Assembly (NCBI RefSeq): GCF_016802725.1
Contig: NC_052667.1
Span: 1,826,501 to 1,890,500, forward strand
DNA from: Solenopsis invicta
Taxonomy: Eukaryota > Arthropoda > Insecta > Hymenoptera > Formicidae
Reading direction: 5' to 3'
DNA: 64,000 bases
Part shown: positions 23,526 through 35,600 of the stretch, piece after piece
How the letters are laid out: every line of letters begins with the position of its first letter
Position numbering within the stretch: position 1 is the first letter of the stretch
Made by a program: the position numbers and the translations under genes
The notes under the pieces: generated by a model
Told to the model about the DNA's origin: nothing
The model's database searches: none
Seen by the model: the letters and a program-made list of their open reading frames with translations, nothing else

Positions 23526-26307
23526 TGAAATCAAAATGCGAAAAATGTTTATGAAATGAGACAGTTTCAGTTGCGTTTGTGCGACATGGAAGCGTAACTA
23601 ACTCGACTGTTTGTATTTGAGAAATGACGTATCGAGTTTCAAATTTTTCTTTTCTTTTCTTAGTCTCGGACAAGAAAATTATTTTTTCATTTCTGTAGCA
23701 CACTTTTTTTTTAATTCGCAATTTTTGTTTGAAGTAACGTGATTTTGCACGATTGAACCTAGTGTATGTAGCCAAGATTTCTAAGATTTCTAGTTTTAAA
23801 TCAATGATTTTTTAAATAACCGATTTACATTTCTCGACATGATAATTTCCAGCCTGCATTTCAAAACTCTATCAAGATCGCGTTAACACTGATCGGTGTG
23901 TAAAAGTTTCTTATATTTATAAACACGATGATGCAATGTTAGTATTAATTGACTCGATAAATAATTAATATTTGTCGGTGTGTTGCGTATCTGATCATTT
24001 GACGGGTTCGACCTCTTTTTCGAATACATAACGTCAGTGATTTTCGATTAACTGCTACACTGCAATATACGATCTGACAACCCTCGAAACTTGGCGCGTG
24101 ACGCGTCTGGATGGGGGCAAGTCCAATTAATGACGCGCAAACCGCAATCTGTAGCGCCGCGTCACTCTTTCGCCGAGCGAGAAGTGACGTGGATAAAGGG
24201 TGCGTCGGACAAACTTATCCCACGGAACGCCCGCCCTTTTGATTTATCGAGAAATTTTTTACGTGAGTGACGTGTCCCCCCAGATTTTTTCCTAACGACC
24301 TGTCAACGTTGAAATTGAATTACTTCCACTAACAATGATAAATTCGTAGATATTAATCCCAAACTTATGTATCTGTGAAAGTCGCGAATAATGATCCCCA
24401 TTTGCGGATAAACTGACCATGTAACAGGAGATATGTTTTTGCGCGCGCGTTTATAATTTCTACGGATCGAGAAATTCTATGAATCTGGAATATACGTCGA
24501 CGATACGCCGATGATGCGGAACGTTGTTGATAATCATCCGCTCTCGTCTTTTTGTTAAAAGCGAGACGCACCGGGAAGATATAATCAATATGCTATTGCC
24601 CGATACAGACGTCATTAGCGTGTAAGTGCGGGAATTTAATATCGGCGCCTTCGCGCATCTCCCGGCACGAAGTGATCACGATGATGCACTCGGTATAATT
24701 AACGTATAGAGAAGCGATATTTCTCGTCGACTGATACGTCCACCGAACAGATGTTCCGCCGTAATTAAAATGCAACGATCATGCAACACTAACCCGCCGC
24801 CGCGCTCACGGTCGGTCTGTACTAATGGCGCGACGCCGACAGATATTAATGCCGTGAATTGCAACAGGCCATTACGGCAACGCGAGGCTATATATTAATT
24901 GCGCTCGTGAAAGTTAACGGGAACGTTCGAACGTAATATTTTAATCCGCTAATGCCGCCCGCCGCCGGCTTTTGATTGTCGAGGCTAATTTATGCCCCTC
25001 GAGACGAGAAACCTCCCCTCGCCCGCGCATCACTTCTGCCGTCAAATGTTTTTTTTTCTTTTTCTTATTTCGTCGAACCCAACTTTTCACCTAGGAATCG
25101 TTTCCGAAAAGTACCGAAAAGATCACTGTCGTGGGAAGAAGGAAAATTTTTGTCATAGAAATTAGAAGAATAGCGTATGAATGTCTCTTACGAGTGTCTT
25201 TTTATTTTAAAATGTCTCTACCTTTATTTTGAACTTGACTGATGATTTATAGTAATTTGCTGACTCTACATTTTTTGCTAAGCGGAGATTAGAAATTCAA
25301 TTGTTTGTTCAACAGAGGACAAGTTCGAGTATGCAAACGAGAATTTTTAGTAATTTTTACGCTTCTTAAGTATTAGAGAGAGAGAGAGAGAGAGAGAGAG
25401 ATATTTGACTCGTTGAATAAGAGTGTCGCCGATATACAGCCGTCTGTGTACCGAAAAGTCGATCGAACGCTCCGTTCCATTCGCTTTTCCATCTCATTCC
25501 TCCGCGTGCAACAATCAGCATTGTATTACCGAATCGCGCTTTGATTTATGACGCGCGTAAATCAGCGCGACACACGCCGTGACTTTGCCAGCACACACTC
25601 GCTGTCCCCAAAATAGTTTACAGGAGTTCGGAGCATAAAACGCGGCGCGCGTGTTTCCGTCGGGATTAACGAAACGACGACAGGCGACGTTAATGAGCCG
25701 CTAGGAAAGATATTTTCAAGCGGCAACTCATGTATACACACAAACATTTCGAGCATTCGGCTATTTGCGTTTGCGTTAATAATATAAATGTTGCACGAAT
25801 ATCCGTGAAATGACGATTGTGTATCAGAATGAAATTAACTTGGTTTAATCGTTATTCCGATTTTTGAATTGTCGACCTTCGAGCACTCTCTCGCAGAATG
25901 CTGTTTACGGTGGGGTTATCTCCCGCGCAATTTATTTATCATATTATAATTTATACGCAAACGTTTATTTACAACATACATCGATTTTGTCACTTTAACG
26001 TGCGAATATAAACCTACATTCTTTTTTTTTCTCTCGAAACGCAGCGTAAACGGATGTAAAAGAACAACATTTTTTTGAGCACGTATGTTATTGTTATTTT
26101 GCGGCGCGTTTTGGTATGCAAACGACAAGTTGGAGAAATATCGCTCGTTAAACGCAAAGACTTTAAACGCTGAGAGATGCGTATCTCGACAAATCGTTAA
26201 CTCGCGGCGTACAAACAGGAACGAAGGGTATGAATAATGGAGTCCGTAAATAGCGACGTATAGGAAGAGGAAAGAGAGAGAGAAGCGAATAGCGCATAGA
26301 GACTAAC
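23526..26307 (-). other. noc intron 1
   Basis: A GT-AG intron of 2782 bases between the two noc coding exons, with GTTAGT as donor and TTTGATTTCAG as acceptor on the minus strand. It contains a (AG)n microsatellite at 25375-25400. A GC-balanced stretch at roughly 24.56-25.0 kb carries several TAATTA/ATTAAT-type homeodomain-like cores and could be regulatory. No open frame inside is credible. Confidence 0.85.
25375..25400. repeat. (AG)n microsatellite in the noc intron
   Basis: Thirteen uninterrupted AG dinucleotides. Confidence 0.95.
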
Positions 26308-26373
26308 CGTAGTAGGTAGCGGCGTGAGGTAGTGATCAGGACGGAGATACTGATTCGCGCTGGACGTCAGCAT
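26308..26373 (-). CDS. noc: no ocelli / elbow, exon 1 (start exon)
   Basis: Read on the minus strand, ATG at 26373 starts 22 codons (MLTSSANQ, then YLRPDHYLTPLPTT) ending exactly at a donor, ACG|GTTAGT, in phase 0. Joined to exon 2 this gives ...TPLPTT-LDAKKSPLALL. It closely matches the N-terminus I recall for Drosophila Noc, where QYLQPDYLAPLPTT precedes DAKKSPLALL. The exon is too short to stand out as an open frame and was found by searching for this motif. The intron (23526-26307) is about 2.8 kb. Including this exon the intended protein is about 520 residues. This assignment fixes the start codon of the gene. Confidence 0.9.
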
Positions 26374-27189
26374 CTTTCGCGGTCGATCCTCGCTCGCGCC
26401 GTCGGTCGTATAATCGACGAAAGCACCACTTAATTATTTTCCGTCACACTCGACGACGGCTCATCGGCGATCCAACTGCGTGATCCTGCGTCGCACTTTT
26501 TCCCACCTATATCCGTCGCAGCAGTGAAACAACGGTATCACTCTCGGACGCGGAGCCATGCACCAGGCTGATTCTTCAGGTTTTTTTTTTTTTTTCCCTC
26601 GAACGGCACTTATCCGTGCGCGATACGCATACCCTCCTCTTTCACAAGCACCAAACCAACAGGCGGAAACGGAGGAAAAGGGAAAAAATGGCTCTTCGGA
26701 GCAGGAGCACACTCGTCTCGAGCGACAACGAGCGGCGCGTTCGAGAGCGTTTTAACGAGAAAAGACAAAGACGACAAAGAGAAAACGAAAGAGAAAAGGA
26801 AAGAGAAGGACTCGCGTCACAGTTGGAGCGTTACGTATATTCCCGCACACGTTGACGCGGTGAGACTCGACTCGCGACTAAACCGCTCAGAGCGGTCGAC
26901 GTGGAGCGCGGTTGCCCTTCTCGTCGCTCGACCCTCACCATTCCACCACCGTTCAGCTGACTTCCCCTACTCGTACACCGCAGATTCGTGCTCCCCCGGG
27001 GAGCATCTCCCCTTCTTCGCCGCGACTCCGCGACAACATCGTCGTCGTAGGGTGCCCCACTCCTCCTCCGCGGCGGACAAACTCGGTGTATCGGGCTACG
27101 ACTACGGCTGCTACGACGCGCGGAACGACACGAAACACCACGAGCGCCGGCGACTAACCAATGCGGGCGAAAGAGGCGAACGCAAAGGT

Positions 27190-27238
<49 letters not shown>

Positions 27239-27600
27239 GCGGCCGTAGCGACACGGTGGTCGTTGTCGGTTCGCGCTACGCCGACACTTTTGCCGGGTGC
27301 GAGCGACCCGGCCAACGACGTGTCAACTGGTGCGGGGTGCCCTCTCTCGTAACTCCCACCACCATGCGGCCTGCAACCGCTCAGGGAGTTCCTTTCGCGT
27401 GTACCGCTGTTACTCCGCACAGTCCGCGTACTCTGATACTGTTACCTCCAATGTTTTGCTGCCATCGTGACGCTGTTAAAGAGATATGGATACCACCGTG
27501 TAACGCCCGGCACCTGCACGATCCCACGATACGCGATGCGAGCGCGAGCGCGAGCCCTCCGAGATAAAGCCCCCCTTCGCCCCTATGTACCTATATACCT
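26374..27600 (-). promoter_or_regulatory. noc 5' flank: CpG-rich probable 5' UTR and promoter
   Basis: The sequence directly upstream of the noc ATG (higher coordinates) is GC- and CpG-rich, unlike the AT-rich DNA around it. This is the usual setting for a developmental-gene promoter in CpG-rich insect genomes. No clear TATA box could be placed relative to the ATG and the transcription start is unknown. The open frames here (26860-27567 plus strand, 27154-27420 minus strand) come from low-complexity and hexamer-repeat sequence and are not proposed as genes. Confidence 0.45.
27190..27237. repeat. (GACGGC)8 hexamer array in the noc 5' flank
   Basis: Eight perfect tandem copies of GACGGC, about 0.8 kb upstream of the noc start codon. 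All six frames stay open through it, giving Asp-Gly, Ala-Thr or Ala-Val runs. Confidence 0.95.
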
Positions 27601-29182
27601 ATGAGAATCGTTGAATTCGTAATCATCGAGTCGCACTTGACGAACCGATCGTTCTTAGGAAAATTGCACGCTCGGTACTTTGATTTTTATTGCCACGGAA
27701 AATAGGGTGCCGGCACGCGAGGAAGCACGGTCGGTCGTTTCCTAACGGTCGAATTAGACTCCTCGATTTGCACGTAACTTCGAAGGGCTGTTATATTGCG
27801 TTCAATCTTTTCACTGCCTCTTCCTAAATTACAAAATTTCACGTAGGGACCGTGTGTAATTATAGGCAAAATTTTTTTCTACGAAGACTGTTTTCTGTTT
27901 TTCTCTAGCGAAGGACTAAAGGGTTACGTTCAGTTTTGTCCTTTTGGAAACCTTTATTTATTCAGTAGAGCTAATTCAGGCAGAAAGAAAAAAAACCAGA
28001 GGCTATTTCTCGCGTGCAAGGCGAACGTTTTATTTCATCATCACATCCTAGTGCGTAGAGCAATAAAGTATCGAACAATATAATATATGAGCAAGTAGAG
28101 CGTGAAGCAGTATAACCATCGCCTTATGCACTTAACGCAGCCTTTGTTCGTGCGTTTACGACGATGCACTCACGCTTGAGATCCAATGTACACTAACGTC
28201 ATCGAGGCGCGTTATAAAGCTCTATCCGCAATAAAAAGATGCCCGAACGGGTATAGATTGTAAAAGGTCTCCCTACCATTTCCTGAGCGTATCTGTAAAC
28301 ACGCCTAATGGGCGTTAAACGGTGAGAATAGAGATTTGCAAAAATCTTTGAAGATGCGAAACATGGTCGCATAAATAAGTAGGCTTTTCTTTGAAAATCT
28401 CGGATTTATGATCCAATGATAATTACAGAAATTTCTTATCACAGGTGTGACGCTTTAAAACGTCGTACGTTCGTTTTAGAAGAGAAAGCGAGACGAAAGA
28501 TAAATATTCACTTTACCTTGAACTTAAACCGTTTTTCAATCTTGTCGTTTAACGCCATGTGGTAGCAATTCACTCTATACCTAATCATTTACGTGCCTAA
28601 TAGCTAGAAAGTCGTAAACGAACGGAGGTAAATAAATTTTCTTGTGTCCAACGTTCAACGATTTTTTTTTTTACAAAAATATGGATTTTCGTAAAAAAAA
28701 TGCTCGTAAACTTATCGGACGTTCAGTCTTTCAGTGACTACTGTAAAACGTCCCACTTTTAGCAAACGCATTGAAATAGCTTTTTTATATGCGCGACGTG
28801 TGGGTGGAAATTTAATACGGAAATAAATTTAATGCGAAAACGTTTAAAACGCTTGCACGTTGCACGAGGTCTAATGCATATTGTAACGATTAATGAATTC
28901 GACTAAAATGGATTGAAGTGGTAATGGCAGTGGTGTATGTTGGCGGATACGGATGCGCTAGCGATGCATCGAAACGCATATCAATTGTTTCATGGAAATT
29001 CGAGTGTCAATTCCTCTCATTACTATACGCAAAATTATAGGATTGTGTAGCGTGTACCGTGATTGTGCTGCGTGTGCCATGCAGGAAAGGTGATTTACGT
29101 AATTCGCATTGATTATTGAATCGTACATTATTGTGTAACCTGATTTAATTCGGCACTTTAATTAAACTCTCTAAGAGAAGAT

Positions 29183-29213
29183 CCTATATGTTAATATTAC
29201 GTTAACATATAGG
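29183..29213. other. Perfect 12-bp stem hairpin
   Basis: CCTATATGTTAA and its exact inverse TTAACATATAGG are separated by a 7-base loop. It lies in AT-rich intergenic DNA; the role is unknown and it may be the remnant of a small element. Confidence 0.7.
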
Positions 29214-32200
29214 GTTTGAAAAAGATATATTTAGCGAACGAAGAACGTAATGCGACAGAAATAATCACAGAAATTTACATTGCAAATTAAAAAAAAAAAC
29301 AGCTTGAAAAATTTTAACTGAGAGTCGTGAATTTTCGAAATTAATCATGTACCCGAGAATTGATAACGATGATTTGATATCAACTGAGAGCTTTAATTGA
29401 ATTTGATACGCGCCGAAATATCGTGGCACTTTGCACGCGAATTAAGCGCGTAATACATACATAAATTTTGCAAGAGAATTTTTTGCTTTTAAATAAAGGC
29501 ATAAATCTGCATCTCGTTTGAAGCGGTTCGGTACGTGTTTATTTTTCTCTTTATCGTAAATTTACGTGCGTCTTTCGATGGCGTGGCGTGCATTTGTACA
29601 CGCAATCACGTGATGCCGTTAAATCATAATAAATTCAGGCTGCAACGCGTAAGATATCGCAAAGTTGGTAATTTCTTGGGTGCAGCTGCTGCGCACAAGA
29701 AATTCTAGATTACTTGTTACTCATTTCGACTCGCTACCCTCCTTCAACGACTCGTCGTCGTCGGCTGGTCTGATGTCGCAGATAATACAAGACACTCTAC
29801 CAGGCTCCTTCAGTCGGCGCCACATAAACACGTCGTCCTCGTCTGTTGAGCCGAGGGGAGAAGAGGCTCGGATAATTATACACCGCTCTCATCTCTCACC
29901 AAAGCGTATCCTCTAACTAGCGCTAATAACGCCGCTAATGCTCTTCCGTGGAAACTGTTCGTATCTAACAACCGCCCGGAACGTCGCCCGGCCGGCAGGA
30001 AGATAAGATAGAAATAGCGCCGGGATATTGTCCGTGTTTCTTTCGGATGGGAAAACATTGGCCGGGAATATTGTGTGCAATATGTACCTATTAGAACTAT
30101 TAACCCATTAACTTTTTACAACATCGTTTCAAATTAAATAGCGCACGTAATGAAACTGTTTTCAACAAAATATCTACTTGATCGCAATATATGTAGGTAC
30201 ATATTTTTTTTTCACGTCAATATTGGCAGCTTTTAATATTTGTTTAGTAATTGACCTATCATCTCTTTTTCGTTAAAATATTTTTTGCGATATTTACGAA
30301 ATGTTGAAAAATGTTTTCGTTATATTTAAAAATATTTTTACACATATCGCGTAATGCACTTTGACATTTATTTTATTGCAAATGTAGGTTGTGAAAGAAT
30401 AAATATTTACGAGCTGATTTAGAGAAGAATTTTTTATTTGCTGCTCGATATAAAAATTTTTTTATTGAAATCGATTAGTTATTTATATATCAGCTACATA
30501 GAACACACGTTAAATACTACACGTACGGAGCTCGACCTGATCCGCGCTCCGTTACGACTATAAATATACCTGATATTCAAAACAGAAAACATTTTACGCT
30601 CGATTCACGATGCTACGCGAGCATTATGTCACACATTTCGTTCTCCGTGTACGCGAAGTGATGCAAAAACAAAAATTTGCATGACTTTGTATTCAAAAGC
30701 TATAGTTAAGGCATACGGCGCGCATGGTTTGTGCGAACATTATCGTTATCGGTCTCCGGTAATAACAGACTGTGCAGCGCGTTGCGCGCAATTACGTGAA
30801 CGATTTATAGGTTTTCGTCACGCAGTCCTACTTCCTTTGACTTCTTAATGAGTGTGCCAGGCTTCTGAAGTTATTCCGTCGGGAAGTTTCCATTATTTTC
30901 CATCATCTCACAATGAATCATACTAATTATGCCTAGGAGCAATATTTATCGCGTCATTTGAAAATTGCGAATAATTGCGTTAAATTGCCCTCCTAACACC
31001 AGTCGATTTTACGTTGGATAATATTTCTCTCTCTCTCTCTCCTCACTTTTCTATTTTTTACTCCAAGAGGAGTCTCTTTCTCTTTCAACAGTCCAAATCC
31101 AACGTTAAAATTACAGCGTCTTGTCCACCCTGTGTATCAGGCTGACTTTGCTAGTCCGTGATTCCTCACGCGTCACCGTGTCTCACCGTATAGCGAAGCT
31201 ACTCGGCGACGGATAATCACCCTCCGTTCACCGCGCATCGATCAGGCGAAGCGTAAACACGATTAGTATAACGCACGGGTAATGAACTAATCCCGCCACG
31301 TCGTCGACGAGCACGAACGCCACGAACGCGCGCGACGCCCGATCGACGACGTTCTTCGCGCGTAACGCGCCGCTGACGTTTCTCTTCCTCCTTCTTCATC
31401 ACCACCCCCCTCCGTCCTTCCACTTTTCGCTTTGGCTCTTCTTCTTTCTCCCCTTTTTTTTCAACTTCTTCTTCTCCTTCCTCCTCTCTCGCGCGCGCTC
31501 CAGAAACGAGCGCGTTATTTATGGGTAGTCGGTTGCAACTCCACTGGCGCATTCTGCACAAGGGCTGCACGAAATCGACAGCTGTCGCCTCGTTCGGCAG
31601 CTCCGTATATCCATCTCCCCTTACTCCGCCCTTCCGCCACCCTCTCGGACTTTTCCACCGATGTGGCAGCTTCTGCCGTATATCCTACTCCTTTGCCCGG
31701 AGGTTAAGTTTGTCATCCTATTCACGTACGTACGTATCCATACATTATGTACCGGCGGACGTATAAAGCGTCGCGTTAGACGCACGATATTTCCGTGCGA
31801 CATGATTTCTGGTAAAAGCGCTTAAGTGCCGTTGCTGCTGGTATCGACTGACAAGGAGGGGAAATTCGGCAAATACCTGCAAATACGATAAAATTCGCAA
31901 ACACACCCACGCGCGCGCACGAGTGTTTCTCTCTCTCGGTGGAAAGTATTTCAAACCTTTCTCGGTCTCGACGATATGACTCGTCGTCGTGCTTCCGTGA
32001 GGTGTGTCACAAGATAAATAAGATATTATAACGGTTGAAAATATTTCTGACGCAATCGTAACCTCTACTCCCAAGGCTTATCTAAAATGAAGTTATAAAC
32101 AGCGATAATTATCGCGATAATTTGCGTCGCAAGCCAATAACACTGCGCGTCCCTCCGCTTCCTCGATTTAATGGCGAGAGATCTACGCTAAGAGGGCGGT

Positions 32201-32389
32201 GCGCGCCAGCGCCGATAATGGATCGCCGCTTTACTAAGAACTCATCCGTCCGATGCTCGAATAACGGGGGAAAGGGGGAAGCGTATACACGTCCGTACCG
32301 ATATGAGCATACAGAACGTGTACTAGCGCAAAAGGCGTTATTTATGTCCTCTTTGTCGGGCTATCGATAACCGCTGCGGAGAACTGCGG

Positions 32390-32515
32390 CACGGCACGGC
32401 ACGATGCGGCGCGGCGTGGCGTGGCGTGGCGCGGCGTGGAGTAGCATAGTAGTATAACGTGTGGTGTGGTGTGGCGGGCGGCGCGCGGCGTGGCGTGGCG
32501 TGGTGTAGCGTGGCC
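32390..32515. repeat. Degenerate GGCGT/GGCAC pentamer array
   Basis: An imperfect array of five-base units (GGCAC, GGCGT, GGCGC, GGTGT), strongly strand-asymmetric with G and C segregated around T/A. It creates His/Thr/Pro-rich spurious frames on the minus strand. It does not match the insect telomere repeat TTAGG. Confidence 0.85.
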
Positions 32516-32606
32516 TAGTGCGCGGCTCGTGTCGGTGTATACGCACATAAATAATGCGAGCGCAATTTCCCATGTAATTGATGGGGCTCCCCTACTTCCC
32601 ACCCCG

Positions 32607-32638
32607 CCCGTTCCCGTTCCCGTTCCCGTTCCCGTTCC
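32607..32638. repeat. (CCCGTT)n hexamer array
   Basis: About five copies of CCCGTT in tandem, about 90 bases from the pentamer array. On the minus strand it reads as a Gly-Asn or Gly-Thr run. Confidence 0.92.
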
Positions 32639-35600
32639 ATAATGGTGAGTGAACTGGGCTCTGGATGTTAGCCGGAGAGTGCACCCCGCGGGGCGTAAAC
32701 TCGACAATGCCTTCGTCACGCCGCGCATTGTTTGCCACCGCCGAGAGTTCACTCTCGCGGCTTGATTTACCGTCTCCGGCTGCGCTCACGAGTCGCGGAC
32801 GGACCCGCAAAGAGCGTGTACCGAAATTTTCGCCAAGAGACATCCCGGCTTCTCTTTCCCGTTGTCACCGCGTACGGGAATCCGCGAGGGACACGCGGCA
32901 CTTTTCCCGAGTTGCCGTTTTTCTCGCCTTTTACTTCGATCGTCATACTTGAACATTTTATCACATTGCGGACAGTAATCCAGAGACGATAATATAAATT
33001 GAATAAAGTTATATTCTTGTTTTTATCTTTCACGACTTATTTGAAAAATTTGAAAAATAGTAGAGAGAAAAAACGTTGTAAATTGTACAATCAACAATTT
33101 TTTTTTATAGGAAACTGATATTTGAAACCGTGTAGAAAAAGAAAAGGAGAGAGAGAGAAATTTTACAAAAATTTTTTATTTCTCGTCATTACTCGTACAA
33201 GTCCAATGCGATAATCCAATGCGATAATACATACTTGTCATTCACGATTGCCATCTGCATAGTTTTACATGTGCGTATGCTGCGCGGATTTGTTCTTTCG
33301 AACCGTGTCGGCGATTCACAGTCAAGTTTCCCCGGGCAAAAAAGGAAATTGACGGCGTCGATCGAAACGAGACTCGGATTTTCTTTTCCATTTCCTTTCC
33401 GAGGCCGCTCGGAACGCGGAACACGTTGCTTCCACTTCTGTGTATACGCAAGTACACGTTATCTCGTTCCGGCAATCCGATCGGGCATCAGGCCGGTCCA
33501 GACGGGCAGACTAGATTAGGAAGGGTTAACCAACGCGCCGGTGATTTAAATCAATGACGGCGGCACATCTGCTGGCAGAGATTAATGATTAGACGCACGA
33601 GAATGAAGCCCGGGACTCGGCGCTTTCAGAGATCAGACAGATTAGAAACTAATTTAACGAGCAGCTTTCATCTTGCAATCCAATATCCATCCCGATCCCC
33701 CTTACTGTATCACGTGGGCAGCCACTACTACCGGGTATATTGATTGATCGATGTCGACGATGCGGTAAACGCGGTGCGGCGGCGTTTCACCGCCTAGATT
33801 CCACCGTCCCCGCTTTCCATTTCCGAAGCCCATTTTTTTTTTTCACGTGTTCACTTTCGAAGGAGTCGCCATTTCGTTAATCATGAAACTTCACTTTCAA
33901 ACCAACCGTTTTCGTAAAGTAAATAGAAATGCTTTGATTTTTAATGGAATGATAATCAATGTTATTAAATCGACACGCTTTTTCAAAAAGAAAAAAGTAC
34001 TTTCGCCAATGATAGCTTTTGAAAAAGGAAATACGAAAAGAGAGAGAAAGAGAGAGAGGAACAAACAGTAACGTTAATATACGTATTCCTTTCACGTTAA
34101 TTGTGGCTGTTATCGTAACGTTATCACATTTACGCTGGATTCTTGATACTGAAAGGATACTGCAGTTGTGTATCACAGCAACTCTATAAATACATCGGCT
34201 TGACAGTTTACGACAACGCGGAAGCCATTAAGCGATGACTTGTAAGACGATGCTGCAACTCTTCTTGAAATACTTCGAAAATACATGTCGATCGATAATA
34301 TTGACGTCTACTGATTGCTAATAAATTCTCGAGCGTGCTCAGAGTATTATATTGCATTATCACTTCACGCGTCACGCGGTGATTTTTGACGGCCGCTTTA
34401 TTTTAACATTATAAATCCTAAAAGCAAGATTCGATAAAAAATTATTTTAAATGCAAATATGACAAATTAAAAAAACGTAAATCTTAAATTCATAAAATCT
34501 TTTAATTTCGAATTAATTTTCGAAATCTTAAAATCGTAAATTCTTTAAATATGCAGAATATTATTTTCTCCAATCTTAGAAACATAAATTATGTTAATAA
34601 GTCTAACAAGTATATCTGTTGATATAAACGTCACAAAAATTCTGTGCGCCGCTGAGTTGTATTTATTCGTAGAGCTGTAAACGTGCACTGAAATAATTTG
34701 TGCATCGCGATTATAAGATTTATAGTGCAATTAAATGAACTATAATCCCAGTGCATGCGACCAATACATATATAACTTGCGTCACGCAACCATCCTATAG
34801 TTAAAACATTTTGCCCATTTAGTTCGCAGGTTACACCAGTTTTACAAGGTTACAAAAACTTTTCGAGTAAAAGACTTTCGACAAATGGAACTTTAGCTTT
34901 GTAATTAATGTATTCGTGAAATAAACGATTAATACATTTCAACCTAGATTCAACAAAAATAATGATACAACCGCTGTAAAAAAAATGTATGAGAGAAAAT
35001 AAAAAGGATTTTCTTTTTTTTCCAGATACTTGGTGAGCAGATCTCCAGATAAACGTGAGTAAGCTTGAAAGTTCGCTTTAACAATAAGAGTGACAGTTAG
35101 TCTTTTAAAGGATACCTTTATTGCCGAGCGCATTATTGCCGTATCTTTGGAACGTTACGCGAATTGATGTGCATCAAAACGAGGTACCGAGTCGGTGCGC
35201 GTCGCGAGAACACGATAAGCACGTCTGGCCGGTTGTTTACGAGAATGCGGGAACCGTGTAACGGCGCAGACCGCGTAAGGCAACGGCCGGGTAGCTCGGC
35301 CCGAAACACCCCTGGAACACCCCCCCTGATGGCTATAAAACTTCCGGAAAACCATGCGCGCCTGTCCGCCCGCTGTCACATACGCTCTTTCCCGCTTACC
35401 GGGAGTTACGAGGCTGTAATTTCAGAGAGGGAGAGAGAGAGAAAGAGAGAAGCATCTCTTTCGCCCTCTCCGCTTTATCTCTTCCGCCCCTACCTTTCCC
35501 CGCAGATCCGCCGTCGTCGACCCCTTTGTGTTTCGCTGTAATCCCTCTGCCGCACTAGCGTACAGGTCTGGTCTGGTCGTCTCCTGTCCCACGATGGAAA

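Noticed and set aside
26860..27567. 235-codon + strand frame upstream of noc
   Set aside because: It runs through the GACGGC hexamer array and CpG-rich low-complexity DNA; no domain, and overlapping frames on both strands are equally open.
31217..31570. 117-codon minus-strand frame rich in Glu, Lys and Arg
   Set aside because: It is the translation of a long pyrimidine-rich tract and has no other support.
32390..32515. Possible interstitial telomere repeat
   Set aside because: Units are GGCGT/GGCAC-like and do not match the insect TTAGG repeat.
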